A DNA stretch of 64,000 bases from Nephrocerus scutellatus. Taxonomy: Eukaryota; Arthropoda; Insecta; Diptera; Pipunculidae. The position numbers were made by a program, and so were the translations under genes. This document shows, piece after piece, positions 1 to 9,488 of this stretch (position 1 is the stretch's first letter; the number at the start of each line of letters is the position of its first letter). Below the pieces are notes generated by a model that worked only from the letters and a program-made list of their open reading frames with translations, had not been told where the DNA came from and did not search any database. The stretch is from positions 59,429,016-59,493,015 of the forward strand of contig OX352763.1 in assembly GCA_947095585.1 (NCBI GenBank), read 5' to 3'.

Positions 1-12
1 CGAGGAGCCGAC

Positions 13-270
13 ATGGGTATGGTACGGGATCATCACCTTATGGTAGCTACTGTCCAGTTACGAACTGCATCAGTTCAAAGAATCCGCAATATCATCCCAA
101 TGCCTAGGTATAACATCGACTTGCTAAAGATCCCCTCAGTACGCCAACAATTAATCATTCATCGCAAGGAGTGGAAGCAATCAGCAGCTCACTGCCGACA
201 ACCATCCAGGAACATTGGAAGGCTGTGAAAAATGTTTTCACATCTGGAGCGGAAAGTATTGTCCAAAATA
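13..270 (+). pseudogene. LINE endonuclease C-terminal fragment
   Basis: Two adjacent frames (13-228 and about 171-270) read like the end of an AP-type endonuclease domain of a non-LTR retrotransposon and the linker behind it. An RDHHLMVATVQLR stretch corresponds to the conserved SDH end motif, with S changed to R. It is followed by RYNIDLLKIPSVRQQ and, in the other frame, PTTIQEHWKAVKNVF. The frame change near 170 and the missing upstream domain mean it is a dead fragment. The family is inferred from motif style only; the RTE copies elsewhere in this window have a different sequence here. Confidence 0.4.
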
Positions 271-670
271 GCATTTTTTATATTCCGCGTATGAGGCGTG
301 TCGCATGTCGTTGTGATGCTCAGCGAGATCAGAAAACCGTAAACCCAGAAGACTCAAACACATAAATAAAAAATGTGTGGCGAATGTGGTCCTTGTGGAA
401 TTAAGACCACGTAACAGCGACAATGCCTAGACGCTTTGAGAGGCGCCCTTGGATAAGCAACCTTTATAAGAAGCCTTGAACCAAAAACAGCACAGGTATT
501 TAAAGACCTTGACTGTCTGACCACTGAGGCCGAAGTAAAGGAAGCGATACAAAGGACCCCAAAGAATTTTACAGGGGAAGCAAAAGTTACTGTCAACAAC
601 ACTAACTCCATGGACCAGAGGTAAGTTTTCGTAGAGATCGGAGACCATGAAGCCTCCGTGCTTCGTGATA
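271..670. other. No recognised gene
   Basis: Only short, overlapping open frames on both strands. I see no domain motif, RNA gene or clear repeat. It may be the decayed continuation of the LINE fragment before it. Confidence 0.4.
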
Positions 671-700
671 TACTATTATTATTATTATTATTAGTATTAT
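671..700. repeat. TAA/TTA microsatellite
   Basis: A run of about seven ATT/TTA triplets (TAA on the minus strand), with a cytosine run at about 717-729 just beyond. It abuts the 3' end of the minus-strand R4/Dong-like element. Dong-type elements are known to insert into TAA repeats, so this run may be the target site. Confidence 0.7.
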
Positions 701-1661
701 TTGTCCCACGCCACTTCCCCCCCCCCCCCAAGATACCACGCGAGCTGGGTTCCATTTTCACCGAGTACGACGGCAGTTTAGTCTGCAAGTCATATCGGCA
801 CTTTATGCTTTATATAATTCACGGAAGCTCTAGGAATTTGCGCACTTCCTGCATGTGTTTAGGATAACTGCTTTCGACATCTCATGCAAAAGGTGTTCGC
901 AGTTCAATTTTTTTAACTCGCCGATTACAGCTTGCTCTATCACTCCTGTTCTAGATACGATGATTGGGACAATACGGATATTAATGAGTATCACACGTTG
1001 CTTTATTTCGCGTGCCAAGTCAACATATCTCACCACTTTTTCCCCATACGTTCTGTGCATGTTTACAGAAAGCCAGTATGGCCACATCTAAAATCCAGTT
1101 ATTCTTAGAAGTCTTGTCAATCCGTATAATCTCTGGTCGCAAGAATCGAATGATCAGTGCTCATCGTCCGATCCCAGTATAATTTGTAGTTAGAATTGAC
1201 AAGAACTTCATGTGTTTCATACTGATAATAGGCTTTCTTCATTTCGATGAATTTACATCTAATGGCTAGCTCTTGGTGTATCATCTTAGCCATGTCATTG
1301 TGCCGCTTGAGATAGTCGTGGTTTGCCATTTATTGTGTTCTATGGATTCTACCCCATGTTGACATTGACGGCAATTGCTATCTATATCTTCATGTAGGAT
1401 TGCTCTCCGATATTGTTTTGTTGCGATAATTCCATCTTGAATTTCGATATAAAATGCTTCCGTCTCAGGGAACAGTTGACCCGTTTGCAACCAGATTGTT
1501 GAAGCTTCCTTGTTTACTCCATTACCACTAAGTTGATGTGGTTCTTTGCCATGTATTGATTTGCTTTTCCATGCCTCAATAATGATAGTGGTCGTGCGGA
1601 TGATATTACCCGGTTGAAACTGCATGTCCCCTAATATAAGAGGTGTAAAATTATTTTCGAG
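701..1661 (-). pseudogene. R4/Dong-like non-LTR retrotransposon, 3' part of ORF
   Basis: Read on the minus strand, three frames in order (1676-1281, 1329-1117, 1087-830) give the region downstream of the reverse transcriptase. It has a cysteine/histidine motif (CRQCQHGVESIEH), then YKLYWDRTM, which in relatives leads into the restriction-enzyme-like endonuclease, then VVRYVDLAREIKQ, IVPIIVSRTGVI and MSKAVILNTCR. The last Cys of the zinc motif and the endonuclease PD residues are not visible, and the frame changes at least twice. The stretch from 829 to 701 is a non-coding 3' tail with a G run, ending at the TAA microsatellite. The clade assignment rests on these motifs and on the YMDD reverse transcriptase fragment at 13440-14020. 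Confidence 0.6.
1647..1661. repeat. Target-site duplication, left copy
   Basis: AAAATTATTTTCGAG here matches AAAATTATTTTCTAG at 2314-2328 at 14 of 15 positions. The pair brackets the RTE fragment. The R4/Dong-like reading (LENNF) resumes on the far side, as expected for a target duplication. Confidence 0.8.
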
Positions 1662-2313
1662 TAGAAGATCCAGCATTGGTCCCTCAATTCAGATAGTGGA
1701 GCGCGAATTTGAAGTAGTGCAATCCTTTAACTATCTCGGGTCAACTATAGCAGCCGATAACAGCATGGATCCAAAAATACGCGCACGGTGGCTTAAAGCC
1801 AACAAAGCCTACTATAGCCTGTCAAGACTCTTCAAATCCAGGAACTTAACCATAACATCCAAGCTGCTGATATATAAGACAATGGTCATACCAGTACTTA
1901 CATATGGTTCCGACACTTGGGCGCTTAGCATTCTGATCTCTTAGCCGCGTTCGAGAAAAAGTCTTACGGAGAATTGTTGGCCCCGTATGTGAGGAAGCAC
2001 GATTCCGGAGACTCTATAATGATGAGATCTACGAGCGTTACCGCGATTTCAACATCGTGAAGAAAATTAAGCTCGGTAGGCTCCAGTGGGTAGGACACTT
2101 AGCTCGCATGAGCGAAGAGGATCCTGCTCGAAAAGTCCTTTGCGGTAGGATTTATGGAACACGACAGCGAGGCCGGCCAAGCCTACGCTGGAAGGATGGC
2201 GTAGACCAGGACGCACAGAGTTTAGGGATGCCAAACTGGATGACATCGGCTCGAAATCGGGACCGGTGGAGAGACTTTTGCGGGAGGCTAGGACCGGACC
2301 CCGGTTGATGATG
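1662..2313 (+). mobile_element. RTE-clade LINE, 5'-truncated copy (C-terminus of ORF2)
   Basis: This is the C-terminal part of the RTE-type pol polyprotein, after the reverse transcriptase domain. Recognisable blocks are FNYLGSTIAADNSMD, SKLLIYKTMVIPVLTYGS, IVKKIKLGRLQWVGHLARM and the GPDPG end, followed by a short TGATGATG tail typical of RTE elements. The frame changes once near 1925-1950, where several bases are missing compared with the copy at 40820-41305. Bracketed by a 15-bp target duplication, it interrupts the minus-strand R4/Dong-like element. This C-terminal module is often misannotated as a host gene. Confidence 0.85.
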
Positions 2314-2630
2314 AAAATTATTTTCTAGTTGCATCAATAAATAGTATTTATGGTTGTTCTCACTGCTTTCAACGAAAAATTTTCTCAGTTTGTCAACTTG
2401 GGTATAGTGTTGGCTATATATGTCCGCGATACCTTGGCCACCTTTGTTTCTTGGTAGATAAATACGATCTACTGCCGCTCTAGGGTAAGCGTAGGTAGGG
2501 TAGGTAGGGAAAGCGGTAAGTGGTCAACTTTGTCCTGATGCGTCGTTCGATTTCTTTCAATTCAGTTCGACTTCAATTTATCATTCCGAATGAGTATGTT
2601 AGGATAGGTACAGCATACATGTTTATTACT
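2314..2630 (-). pseudogene. R4/Dong-like element, segment upstream of the RTE insertion
   Basis: The minus strand translates to the region between the reverse transcriptase and the zinc motif: VINMYAVPILTYSFGM, TELKEIERRIRTKLT, then AVDRIYLPRNKGGQGI and KLRKFFVESSENN. It joins the 701-1661 segment once the RTE insertion is removed. A stop and at least one frame change are visible near 2500-2570. Coding similarity continues through 2631-2678, inside the left arm of the inverted repeat. Confidence 0.65.
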
Positions 2631-2714
2631 TTTGTGAAATTACCACTGTTTAGATTGCTATTACATAGCCGTTTCAATTGTTATAGAGGAGGTTCCACTA
2701 GGGGCTTTGCTACT
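2631..2714. repeat. Inverted repeat, left arm (84 bp)
   Basis: Reverse complement of 2923-3006 with one mismatch, separated by 208 bp. The outer 48 bp are R4/Dong-like coding sequence (minus-strand SNLNSGNFTK) and the inner part is the end of the short LTR-like repeat that begins TGTTATAGAG at 2679. The duplication therefore happened after that repeat had joined the R4/Dong element. Confidence 0.9.
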
Positions 2715-2775
2715 GGTGGCCTAGCTCTCGGGTGGGGTGGTCCTTGTCACCCACCAGCAACACCTCTCCACAAAC
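2679..2775 (-). repeat. Short LTR-like dispersed repeat, internally deleted copy
   Basis: On the minus strand it runs from GTTTGTGGAGAGG to the terminus CTCTATAACA. Other copies are at 3258-3380 and 13257-13383. This copy lacks the middle block containing GCGAGCGTGTCATCG. In the 3258 copy and the rearranged 3089-3160 piece the terminus is followed by a primer-binding-site-like TGGCACC(C/A)AACG, which suggests an LTR or a miniature LTR element. Confidence 0.6.
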
Positions 2776-2922
2776 AAAAAAAGTCGTGTCAAAAAAAATG
2801 TTTATATAAAAAGGAAGATGAAAGAGGAAAATAAACTAAAAAAGGGAATTAAAAGATAGATATAAAAAAAGGAAATAAGAAAAGAAAAGTCCTCAAGTAC
2901 AGGTGCAAGCGGACTCGTGATG

Positions 2923-3006
2923 AGTAGCAGAGCCCCTAGTGGAACCTCCTCTATAACAATTGAAACGGCTATGTAATAGCAATCTAAACAGTGGTAATTT
3001 CACAAA
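2923..3006. repeat. Inverted repeat, right arm (84 bp)
   Basis: Partner of 2631-2714. The spacer (2715-2922) contains the rest of one LTR-like repeat and an A-rich stretch with no gene. Just beyond the arm, at 3012, the tRNA-Lys-like sequence begins with its encoded CCA. Confidence 0.9.
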
Positions 3007-3015
3007 TAACAATGG

Positions 3016-3088
3016 TGCCCAACGTGGGGCTCGAACCCACGACCCTGAGATTAAGAGGCTCATGCTCTACCGACTGAACTAGCCGGGC
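3016..3088 (-). tRNA. tRNA-Lys(CTT)-like sequence, probably retro-derived pseudogene
   Basis: The 73-nt cloverleaf reads from 3088 down: acceptor GCCCGGC pairs with GTTGGGC using G-T pairs, then an A box (TAGTTCAGTCGGTAGAGC), anticodon CTT in CTCTTAA, and a T arm with GGGTTCGAGCCCC. Compared with the usual insect tRNA-Lys, the last pair of the anticodon stem is a C-T mismatch and the discriminator is A. The genomic sequence continues with CCA, which eukaryotic tRNA genes do not normally encode, and then joins LTR-like TTGTTAT. This suggests a copy of the mature tRNA primer made by reverse transcription. Activity as a tRNA gene is doubtful. Confidence 0.6.
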
Positions 3089-3160
3089 AATCGCGAGCGT
3101 GTCATCGTCTACCCACCAGTAGCAGAGTGCCCCACGTTTGGTGCCATTGTTATAGAGGAG
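3089..3160. repeat. Rearranged LTR-like repeat with primer-binding-site-like block
   Basis: The first part (GCGAGCGTGTCATCG to CCAGTAGCAGAG) matches the repeat in plus orientation. It then switches to minus orientation: TGCCCCACGTTTGGTGCCA is the complement of a tRNA-Lys primer-binding site, followed by TTGTTATAGAGGAGG, the repeat terminus. The orientation switch makes a second fold-back junction close to the 84-bp inverted repeat. Confidence 0.55.
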
Positions 3161-3257
3161 GTTCCACTAGATTCCTTTAATTCCTTTTTTTAGCTTCTTT
3201 TCTCTTTCTTCTTCCTTTTTTTTATAAAAAAATTTTTGAACCCACATTTTTTATTTT

Positions 3258-3393
3258 GTTTGTGGAGAGGTGTTGCTGGTGGCTGACAAGGACCACCCCG
3301 AGAGCTAGGGCGCGCAACCGCGAACGTGTCATCGTCTCCCCATCAGTAGCAGAGCCCCTAGTGGAACCTTCTCTATAACAATGGCACCCAACG
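3258..3393 (+). repeat. Short LTR-like dispersed repeat plus partial primer-binding site
   Basis: Runs from GTTTGTGGAGAGG to CTCTATAACA (3258-3380), followed by A and TGGCACCCAACG (3382-3393). That is close to the first 12 bases of a tRNA-Lys primer-binding site. It resembles the copy at 13257-13383, which lacks the primer site. No coding capacity. Confidence 0.6.
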
Positions 3394-4181
3394 AAGATCA
3401 CAATATTCTTTAAAAAATGCCCTATTAAATTCATCCTTTAATTTTAATTTTTAAATTTTTTTACTTTCCTATCATCCTATTTTACATTGACTCAATATTT
3501 TAATAGTTTTATATACGTTTTAACAAGAATAAGCAGGTATTTCAAAAGCAAAAGTATTTGAAACTCTTCATTTTGATTTGCACTTGATTCAAGTTAATTG
3601 TTAATAACAAGTTGGTCGCATGCACAGTCCAGTATAGGGCTAGTTCCAAATACACTTGAGCATGTGAATAGTTGTAAAGGGACAGATAATTCGGAAGACT
3701 TTTAGTTTTCTGAGATCGTGGCGGGCTGCCGATACAAAGAGTACTCAAAGTACGAGTATTTTTTGGGTTCGCCGCGTTCTCGGCTCACTAGGAATAAGCT
3801 CGTTTTCCTATCGATTCATCCTCGACATTAGAGCCTTTCGCTGTAGTGGAGCTGTGGATTGGCGAAGGGGACTGTGAAGTACGTCTTCATTTTCACAAGC
3901 CAGACGCGAAAGTCAGCTGTGATCCACGGACATGACAGTAACGTAAACTAAACAATAGATGGACAGACAGGGATGTGCCGATTCCACTAGTACCAGGAGG
4001 CTCACTTGGCTGCACACCATCGAAAAGCACACCATAAAATTTAATATATTTTTTTTATAACATTTTTTTGTGAAGAAAACAAAATTTGTTAGGAATTGAA
4101 GTAAATTTTAAGTATTAAGTATATTAATAATCACCAACATTAAAGTGATTCAAACAGGGGAAAAAAGGGATTTACTTAGCT
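3394..4181. other. AT-rich stretch without a recognised gene
   Basis: Probably the leader or flank of the gypsy element that follows, but I could not identify LTR termini or a primer-binding site. The short ORFs here carry no known motif. Confidence 0.4.
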
Positions 4182-5100
4182 ATGAAAGGCCAGAACAAAA
4201 GAACTGGTGCTGTCCCTAAGAGGTTAGCAAATCTCGGGTCAGGAATGTCACCGAGACAGTCAGCTCGAAGGGGGGTCCATTTGGACAGTGGGAATAATGC
4301 AGAGGGTATATCGGACCAACATGAAAATGTTTGCTTTGGCAGTTCCGGTCTCTTGAGCCCACTAGCTCCAGATATACAGGTCAACCCTATTACGACGGGC
4401 CGTGTAGATACATCAACTACACTGATAAGGGGAAATTCAAAAAATTATCATGCATCAAATTTATTTGAAAATTTCTTGGGAAACATGAATTTTGATGATG
4501 AATCTGATGTGGCTGTTTGAGCAATTGCAGATCCTTACAACAGATCAGATCTACCCCACAATCGCTGATCGAACTAGCAGCGCGATCAACTACCGGGCGC
4601 GGTTCAACACATATACCACCACCCCCACGTGAACCATGTTACCAGTCCCGGAGCATAAACGTTACGCAGTCCAGACTTGTGCGAGGTCATGGAAATGCAA
4701 ACATGCATAAGTGGAAAATAAAATATGATGGCTCAAAAAGGTCGATGTCGGTGGAAAGTTTCATCTTCAGGATTGAAACAATCCAGTAGAGGAATAATCT
4801 CAGCACTGAAGAGCTATTTAGTGGTTTGTCACCACCTTTTAACAGGTGTTGCCGAAAGGTGGTATTGGCAATGGATGGAGGATCACTCTGACGATGTCGT
4901 GCTCAATTACTTCGACTTGAAGAGGGAGCTACTTCGTCAGTTCAGGGCAGCTAGCTCCGACCATGAGTTGCTCAGAGCAATCATGGACAAAAGACAGAAG
5001 CCAGGCGAGAATTTTGACGAGTTCTATTCCAGTGTGTTGGCAGTGTCAACACTCATCTGTACGCTGTTTTCGATTTTTGATCTCCGGTCTGCTAGCCGAC
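4182..5100 (+). pseudogene. Ty3/gypsy gag (decayed)
   Basis: The N-terminal part (4182-4520) is low-complexity and unlike known domains. From about 4690, KWKIKYDGSKRSMSVESFIFRIE followed, after a frame change near 4785, by HHLLTGVAERWYWQWM and DELLRAIMDKRQKPGENFDEFY-like sequence form the retrotransposon gag core (coat and spacer helices). A comparable core lies in the intact gypsy polyprotein at 26612-30292. At least two frame changes occur and no zinc knuckle is visible before 5300, so it is non-functional. It would have formed the particle shell. Confidence 0.7.
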
Positions 5101-5308
5101 GAGCAGAAAAGCACTTAGCATCAAGAGATAGTCGCCAAAGTGTTCATCATGTGAACAAAGTCGACTTAGGCGGAAACATAGAAAGACATATTCACGATAA
5201 AGAAGTAGCTGACGATTTATGTGCAATAGCTACTAAGTATGACAAAAATAAACCTAATCCCAACGTAGCGAAGTCAAATAAGCCTACAAAATTTTTAAAA
5301 ATGAAATA

Positions 5309-5600
5309 ATGGGTTTATTAGACAGTGGCGCGTCATTTAGTTGCCTAGGTAAAGGTGCCATACAATTTATTGAACAAAATAAGTTGGTAATGAAAGAAAT
5401 AAAGACAGACATCAAAACAGTGGACAGTAGCCGATAATATATAGAAGGCCAAGTGACAATTCCTGTAAGTTGGAATGGAACTTCCGAAAAATTAGAGCCG
5501 TAGGTGGTACCGTCACTACAACAAAAATTGTATCTAGGGATAAACTTTTGGAAAGCATTCAAAGTAGGCACTACATGCAGTCAAAGCGAAATTTCCAAGA
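5309..5600 (+). pseudogene. Ty3/gypsy aspartic protease (decayed)
   Basis: The frame starting at 5309 has GLLDSGASFSCLG, the retropepsin active site (D-S/T-G), and about 60 residues later LYLGINFWKAF, the usual end of the domain. Two in-frame stops (near 5437 and 5500) break it. It is in a different frame from the gag core and from the reverse transcriptase. Confidence 0.7.
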
Positions 5601-5660
5601 CTTGAAGTGCATGTGATCTAGACCGGTGAAGGGGAACCTGTTAAACAGCGGCATTAGCCG

Positions 5661-6290
5661 GTGTCACCGGCTGTACAGAAGCTCCTCTTTGAGGAACTCG
5701 ATCCCATGCTCTCCTTGGGTGTGATTAAGGAAAGCGAGAGTGCATGGAGTTCTCCAGTTGTTCTGGTGAGGAAACCGGGAAAAAAAAGATTGTGTTTGGA
5801 TTCAAGAAAGGTAAATCAAGTCACGAAAAAGGATGCATATCCGCTACCACATATTGAGGTTTTGTTAAGCCGACTCCAAGAAACTCGATTTATATCGGGG
5901 ATAGACTTGAAGAAGGGCGCCTTCCTGCAGATCCCTTTGGAAAAGAAGTCCAAGGAAAAACGGCGTTCACGGTCCCTGGGAGGACTCTGTACGGTCATGC
6001 CATTCGGCCTTTGTAACGCCACCCAGAGATTGTGTCGCCTAATGGACAAGGCGATTCCGTCAAGGTTAAAGGATAATGTCTTTGTTTACCTGACGATCTC
6101 CTTGTCTGTTCACCAGACTTCAAAACCCATATGGATCTGTTAGAGGACGTGGCTGAATGTCTTCATCAGGCCTGTTTGCCGATAAATGTCGAGAAAAGCA
6201 AGTTTTGCTGCAGGGATCTAGGGATGACAGGTTGGTACCGTCGGTTTATACCAAACTACTCTGCATTAACGGCCTCAATGACTGACTGTT
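5661..6290 (+). pseudogene. Ty3/gypsy reverse transcriptase (decayed)
   Basis: Begins with the finger region (LGVIKESESAWSSPVVLVRK, RLCLDSRKVNQVT, DAYPLPHIEVLLSRL) and FISGIDLKKGAFLQIPL, where the usual DAFWQIPL is altered. FGLCNATQRLCRLMD follows. The catalytic YLDD box is destroyed by a frame change (VYL then TIS). Downstream thumb sequence (INVEKSKF, GWYRRFIPNYSA) is in other frames with a deletion between them. It is related to the gypsy copy at 26612-30292 but much more diverged. Confidence 0.8.
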
Positions 6291-6299
6291 AAACAAAAA

Positions 6300-6925
6300 T
6301 GCAAGGAATTCAAATGGACCGATGACGCAAGAAGTGCATTTGAAGAGCTAAAGAAGTTACTTGTTACGGCACCTATTCTATCAAACCCAGACTTTACTAA
6401 ACCGATTTTTTGTTCAATGCGACGCTTCCACCACAGGTGTAGGAAGTGTACTATTCCAGGTGGATAGCGAAGGGAACGAAAGATCAATAGTGTAGACAAA
6501 AACTTTATTTCAGCGCAAAAGAACTATAGCGTAACCGAGTTGGAATGCTATGCTGCAGTTTTGAGTATATAGAAGTTTCGGGCCTACGTAGATGGGTTAC
6601 CATTCACGATCATTACCGATCACGCGATTCTGAAGTGGCTTATGTCACAGACAGACTTGTCAGGACGACTAGCTAGGTGGAGCCTGAAACTCCAGGCGTT
6701 TGACTTCTCTATTGAGCATCAAAAAGGAACACAAAATGTGGTCGCTGATACCCTCTCTTGTGTTCACATGGAAGAGATCATAGGGAACGTCGAACGTCTT
6801 GCAGTCGACCTTGACTCTCAATACTCTTCTTCGGCAGAATACAAAACGCTTAGGAAAACAGTAAAGGAGAGAACTATAAATAAGCAATATAAAGGAATAT
6901 ATATATATAGTGAGCTTGCTTAATA
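6300..6925 (+). pseudogene. Ty3/gypsy RNase H fragment (decayed, 3'-truncated)
   Basis: QCDASTTGVGSVLFQVDSEG at about 6416-6475 gives the RNase H start with the first catalytic Asp. The tail SGRLARWSLKLQAFDFSIEH (6660-6720) and NVVADTLS complete the domain in another frame. No integrase follows, since the match stops near 6800-6925 and AT-rich DNA begins. Several frame changes and stops lie between. Confidence 0.7.
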
Positions 6926-7907
6926 CTTCTGCCCACTTCTTCCACTTCTTTGACGACATCAGCACGCTCACCGGCTTACATTTATGGTCACCACACACTC
7001 TACAAAGGCATATGTACAGATGTGTATAATATGTTGAGTCTTCATCATCATACATCATCAACTATCATCAGCGGTCATTGACCCATTATAGTCATTATAA
7101 ACAATATTTGAGAGTGATCGAGAATAAGTTACATTGGCAAAACAGGGTGCTTCATTTTTTTTAATTTTTCTTATTAATACGTTTTAATTTTTATTTTTTT
7201 TAAATTTTATCATCATTTTTTTACATCTTTTTTTGGAATAACTACTCAATTAAAAAAAAACGCGTTAAAGAATTTTTTTTTAATAGTCGCCTTTGTAAAA
7301 AAAAACTGGATATTTTGCTATGTGCAAAAAAAAGGGGTAATATAACAATAATTAAATAAAAAACAAACACGGAACTGGACATCGCCTTATGTAAGTACTC
7401 TAAACTGAAAAATATTCATATATATATACATTCAAAAAAAAAAAAAAAAATAATAATAATAGTAGAATTCCGAATATTTTTTTTTTGTAACTCACAAATA
7501 TTCAGTTTATTATATTGTAAGATTTTTGAAATTATTTTTGTTGGGAATCTGCAGCATCACCGGTTTTGGGGCTTGCACCTGAAACAAAAGGAAACCACAA
7601 AGAATCATTGAAATAAATAAATCAAATACTTATACTTACCTAAAATAGTTAAAGTTGATTATTATGCCGACAACGCATATCTATTAGCAATCCATTTTTA
7701 ATTTAAATCTAAAATTATTGATTATTATTATAATTGTTATAGAAATCTAATTCAATTGTTTCACAACTTACAATATTTCGATCTTATATGCATACTTCTC
7801 GGACAGCTTGAGAATAGTTCATAATAACACCGAACAACAAACAAACCTTGTACTTGTTGCACTACACCATACTCGCAGTGTGGATTTATCAACATTATCC
7901 ACTACAG
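6926..7907. other. AT-rich and simple-sequence DNA
   Basis: Contains CATCAT-type repeats near 7040-7075, long T and A runs (7140-7480, including an A run near 7434-7450) and no coding motif. The part from about 7740 may belong to the 5' LTR of BEL-A, whose start I could not place. Confidence 0.5.
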
Positions 7908-8085
7908 ACCAGCAGTATCAACACACAAAAGAGAAAACGAAGTGCAGTGGAATTGTTCGACGATGATGACCGGTTGTGTGTGTTTAATAGCAGAGACAGC
8001 ATAATTCGTTTTTTGTGTGAATTTCTTTTCATTATTGATATTAAAATTACTTTAACTTGTTAATAATTTGTTTAATTTACCAACA
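7908..8085 (+). repeat. BEL-A 5' LTR (right part)
   Basis: Matches 12547-12731 with small changes, from CCAGCAGTATCA to the terminus TTTACCAACA. It is followed by TTTGGTCATTCGAGCCGG, the type of sequence found just inside the LTR of many insect BEL elements. The LTR probably extends left, because the 3' copy has been cut by a deletion. Confidence 0.7.
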
Positions 8086-8442
8086 TTTGGTCATTCGAGC
8101 CGGTTAGGCGATCTATTTAATGAAAATTTCCAAAAAAAAATTTTAAAAAAAAAGTGAAAATATGGAAACTTTGATAAAACGACGAGCGGTCTTTAAAGGT
8201 CAAATAACGAAGCTAACCTTATGCGAAAACGTGCACGGATACCACGCCATATGATGAAATTCAAATAAGGTTAGAAAAAATTAAAGACCATTACAAAAAT
8301 TTTGTGAGTATAGAAGATGAAATATTTCCCATTGACGCGGAGGCGCAATCTGATATTGATGCGGTAGACGATAATTATTACCTATGTGTTGCTACATTAT
8401 AGAGAATAATGAGAAGGGAAGATTCAAACAACATCTTGCAGT

Positions 8443-9300
8443 ATGAATGATACCGCTCTAAACTTATCGTCTTCTAGTCCTCCAGCAGATTTCAAACTAC
8501 CACGCTTAACGCTACCCACTTTCAGCGGCAAAGCTCGTGAATGGCAGTCATTCTATGATTTGTTTAAAAGCACTGCCCATGAAAACACGAGCTTATCCCC
8601 AGAGCAAAAATTTCAATACTTGATGGGGCAATTGCGTGGCCCAGCTGAAGCGCTAGTGCGACATTTCCGGGTAGACGACGCTATATCGAGGCCTTCCAAA
8701 AACTCATAAAACGTTATAATCGAAAGCGAATCATAGTAAATGAGTTCAACGAAACGTATATGAAGCAACCGCAAATTATCAAACTGTCAGTCGAAACAGT
8801 CACATGCATGACACATGTGAGGAAGTCATTCGCGGACTAAAGGCACTGGGTTCAAGTGCCGAATCCAGAGATTGTTGGCTAGTCTATCTAGCAGAACGGA
8901 AGCTGGATGACACCACGTTGCAACTATGGCGCCAGGAGTCGTCAGAACATGAATTCCCAACAATCGAAGACTTTCTTAATTTCTTGAGCAAACGAATGAA
9001 TTCACTTGATGGTTGTAAACATCAAACAAATAAATGTCAACCCAGAAAATACGCACCTGTCAAAAGTTTCCACGCTGATATGAAATCACCACCAAATTGC
9101 TCATTGTGTACAAATCAACAACATCGTTTAATCGATTGCTCCAAGTTTGTCCAAATGAGGTTGGAAGATCGTAGGATATACTTAAATGATAGTGCCGGGT
9201 GCTTTAATTGTTTGGCAGAGGGACATAGCGCGTTTCATTGTAGATCAAAAGGAAGATGCCACCAATGTTAGAAAAAGCACCATTCACTGGTGCATGCTGA
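8443..9300 (+). pseudogene. BEL-A gag (DUF1759-type) with zinc knuckles
   Basis: LPRLTLPTFSGKAREWQSF opens the DUF1759 gag domain typical of BEL/Pao (8443-8709). A frame change follows, then the DUF1759 end and nucleocapsid part in 8804-9271. Two complete CX2CX4HX4C knuckles are present (CSLCTNQQHRLIDC and CFNCLAEGHSAFHC). A third zinc cluster begins CHQC and is cut by a stop at 9269, beyond which KKHHSLVH continues. Gag would form the particle and bind RNA; this copy is dead. Confidence 0.8.
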
Positions 9301-9488
9301 CCTGAGCTCTCAAAATGTTCATTCCGAGCCGAAACCATCCACCAGTTCAGGGTCTTTATCAATGCTCACCATGTCTAAAGGTCCTAACCAAACAATGAAA
9401 TATCCCGTTCAGAATTTCCATTCACATCAAAGAGGCATCGATTCTGACGCACTACTACCCAACGCAAACGTAGAAATACGCGACAGAA

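Noticed and set aside
1662..2313. Host gene similar to craniofacial development protein 2 or another RTE-like annotation
   Set aside because: Databases carry such names for RTE pol fragments; target duplication and tail show an RTE insertion.
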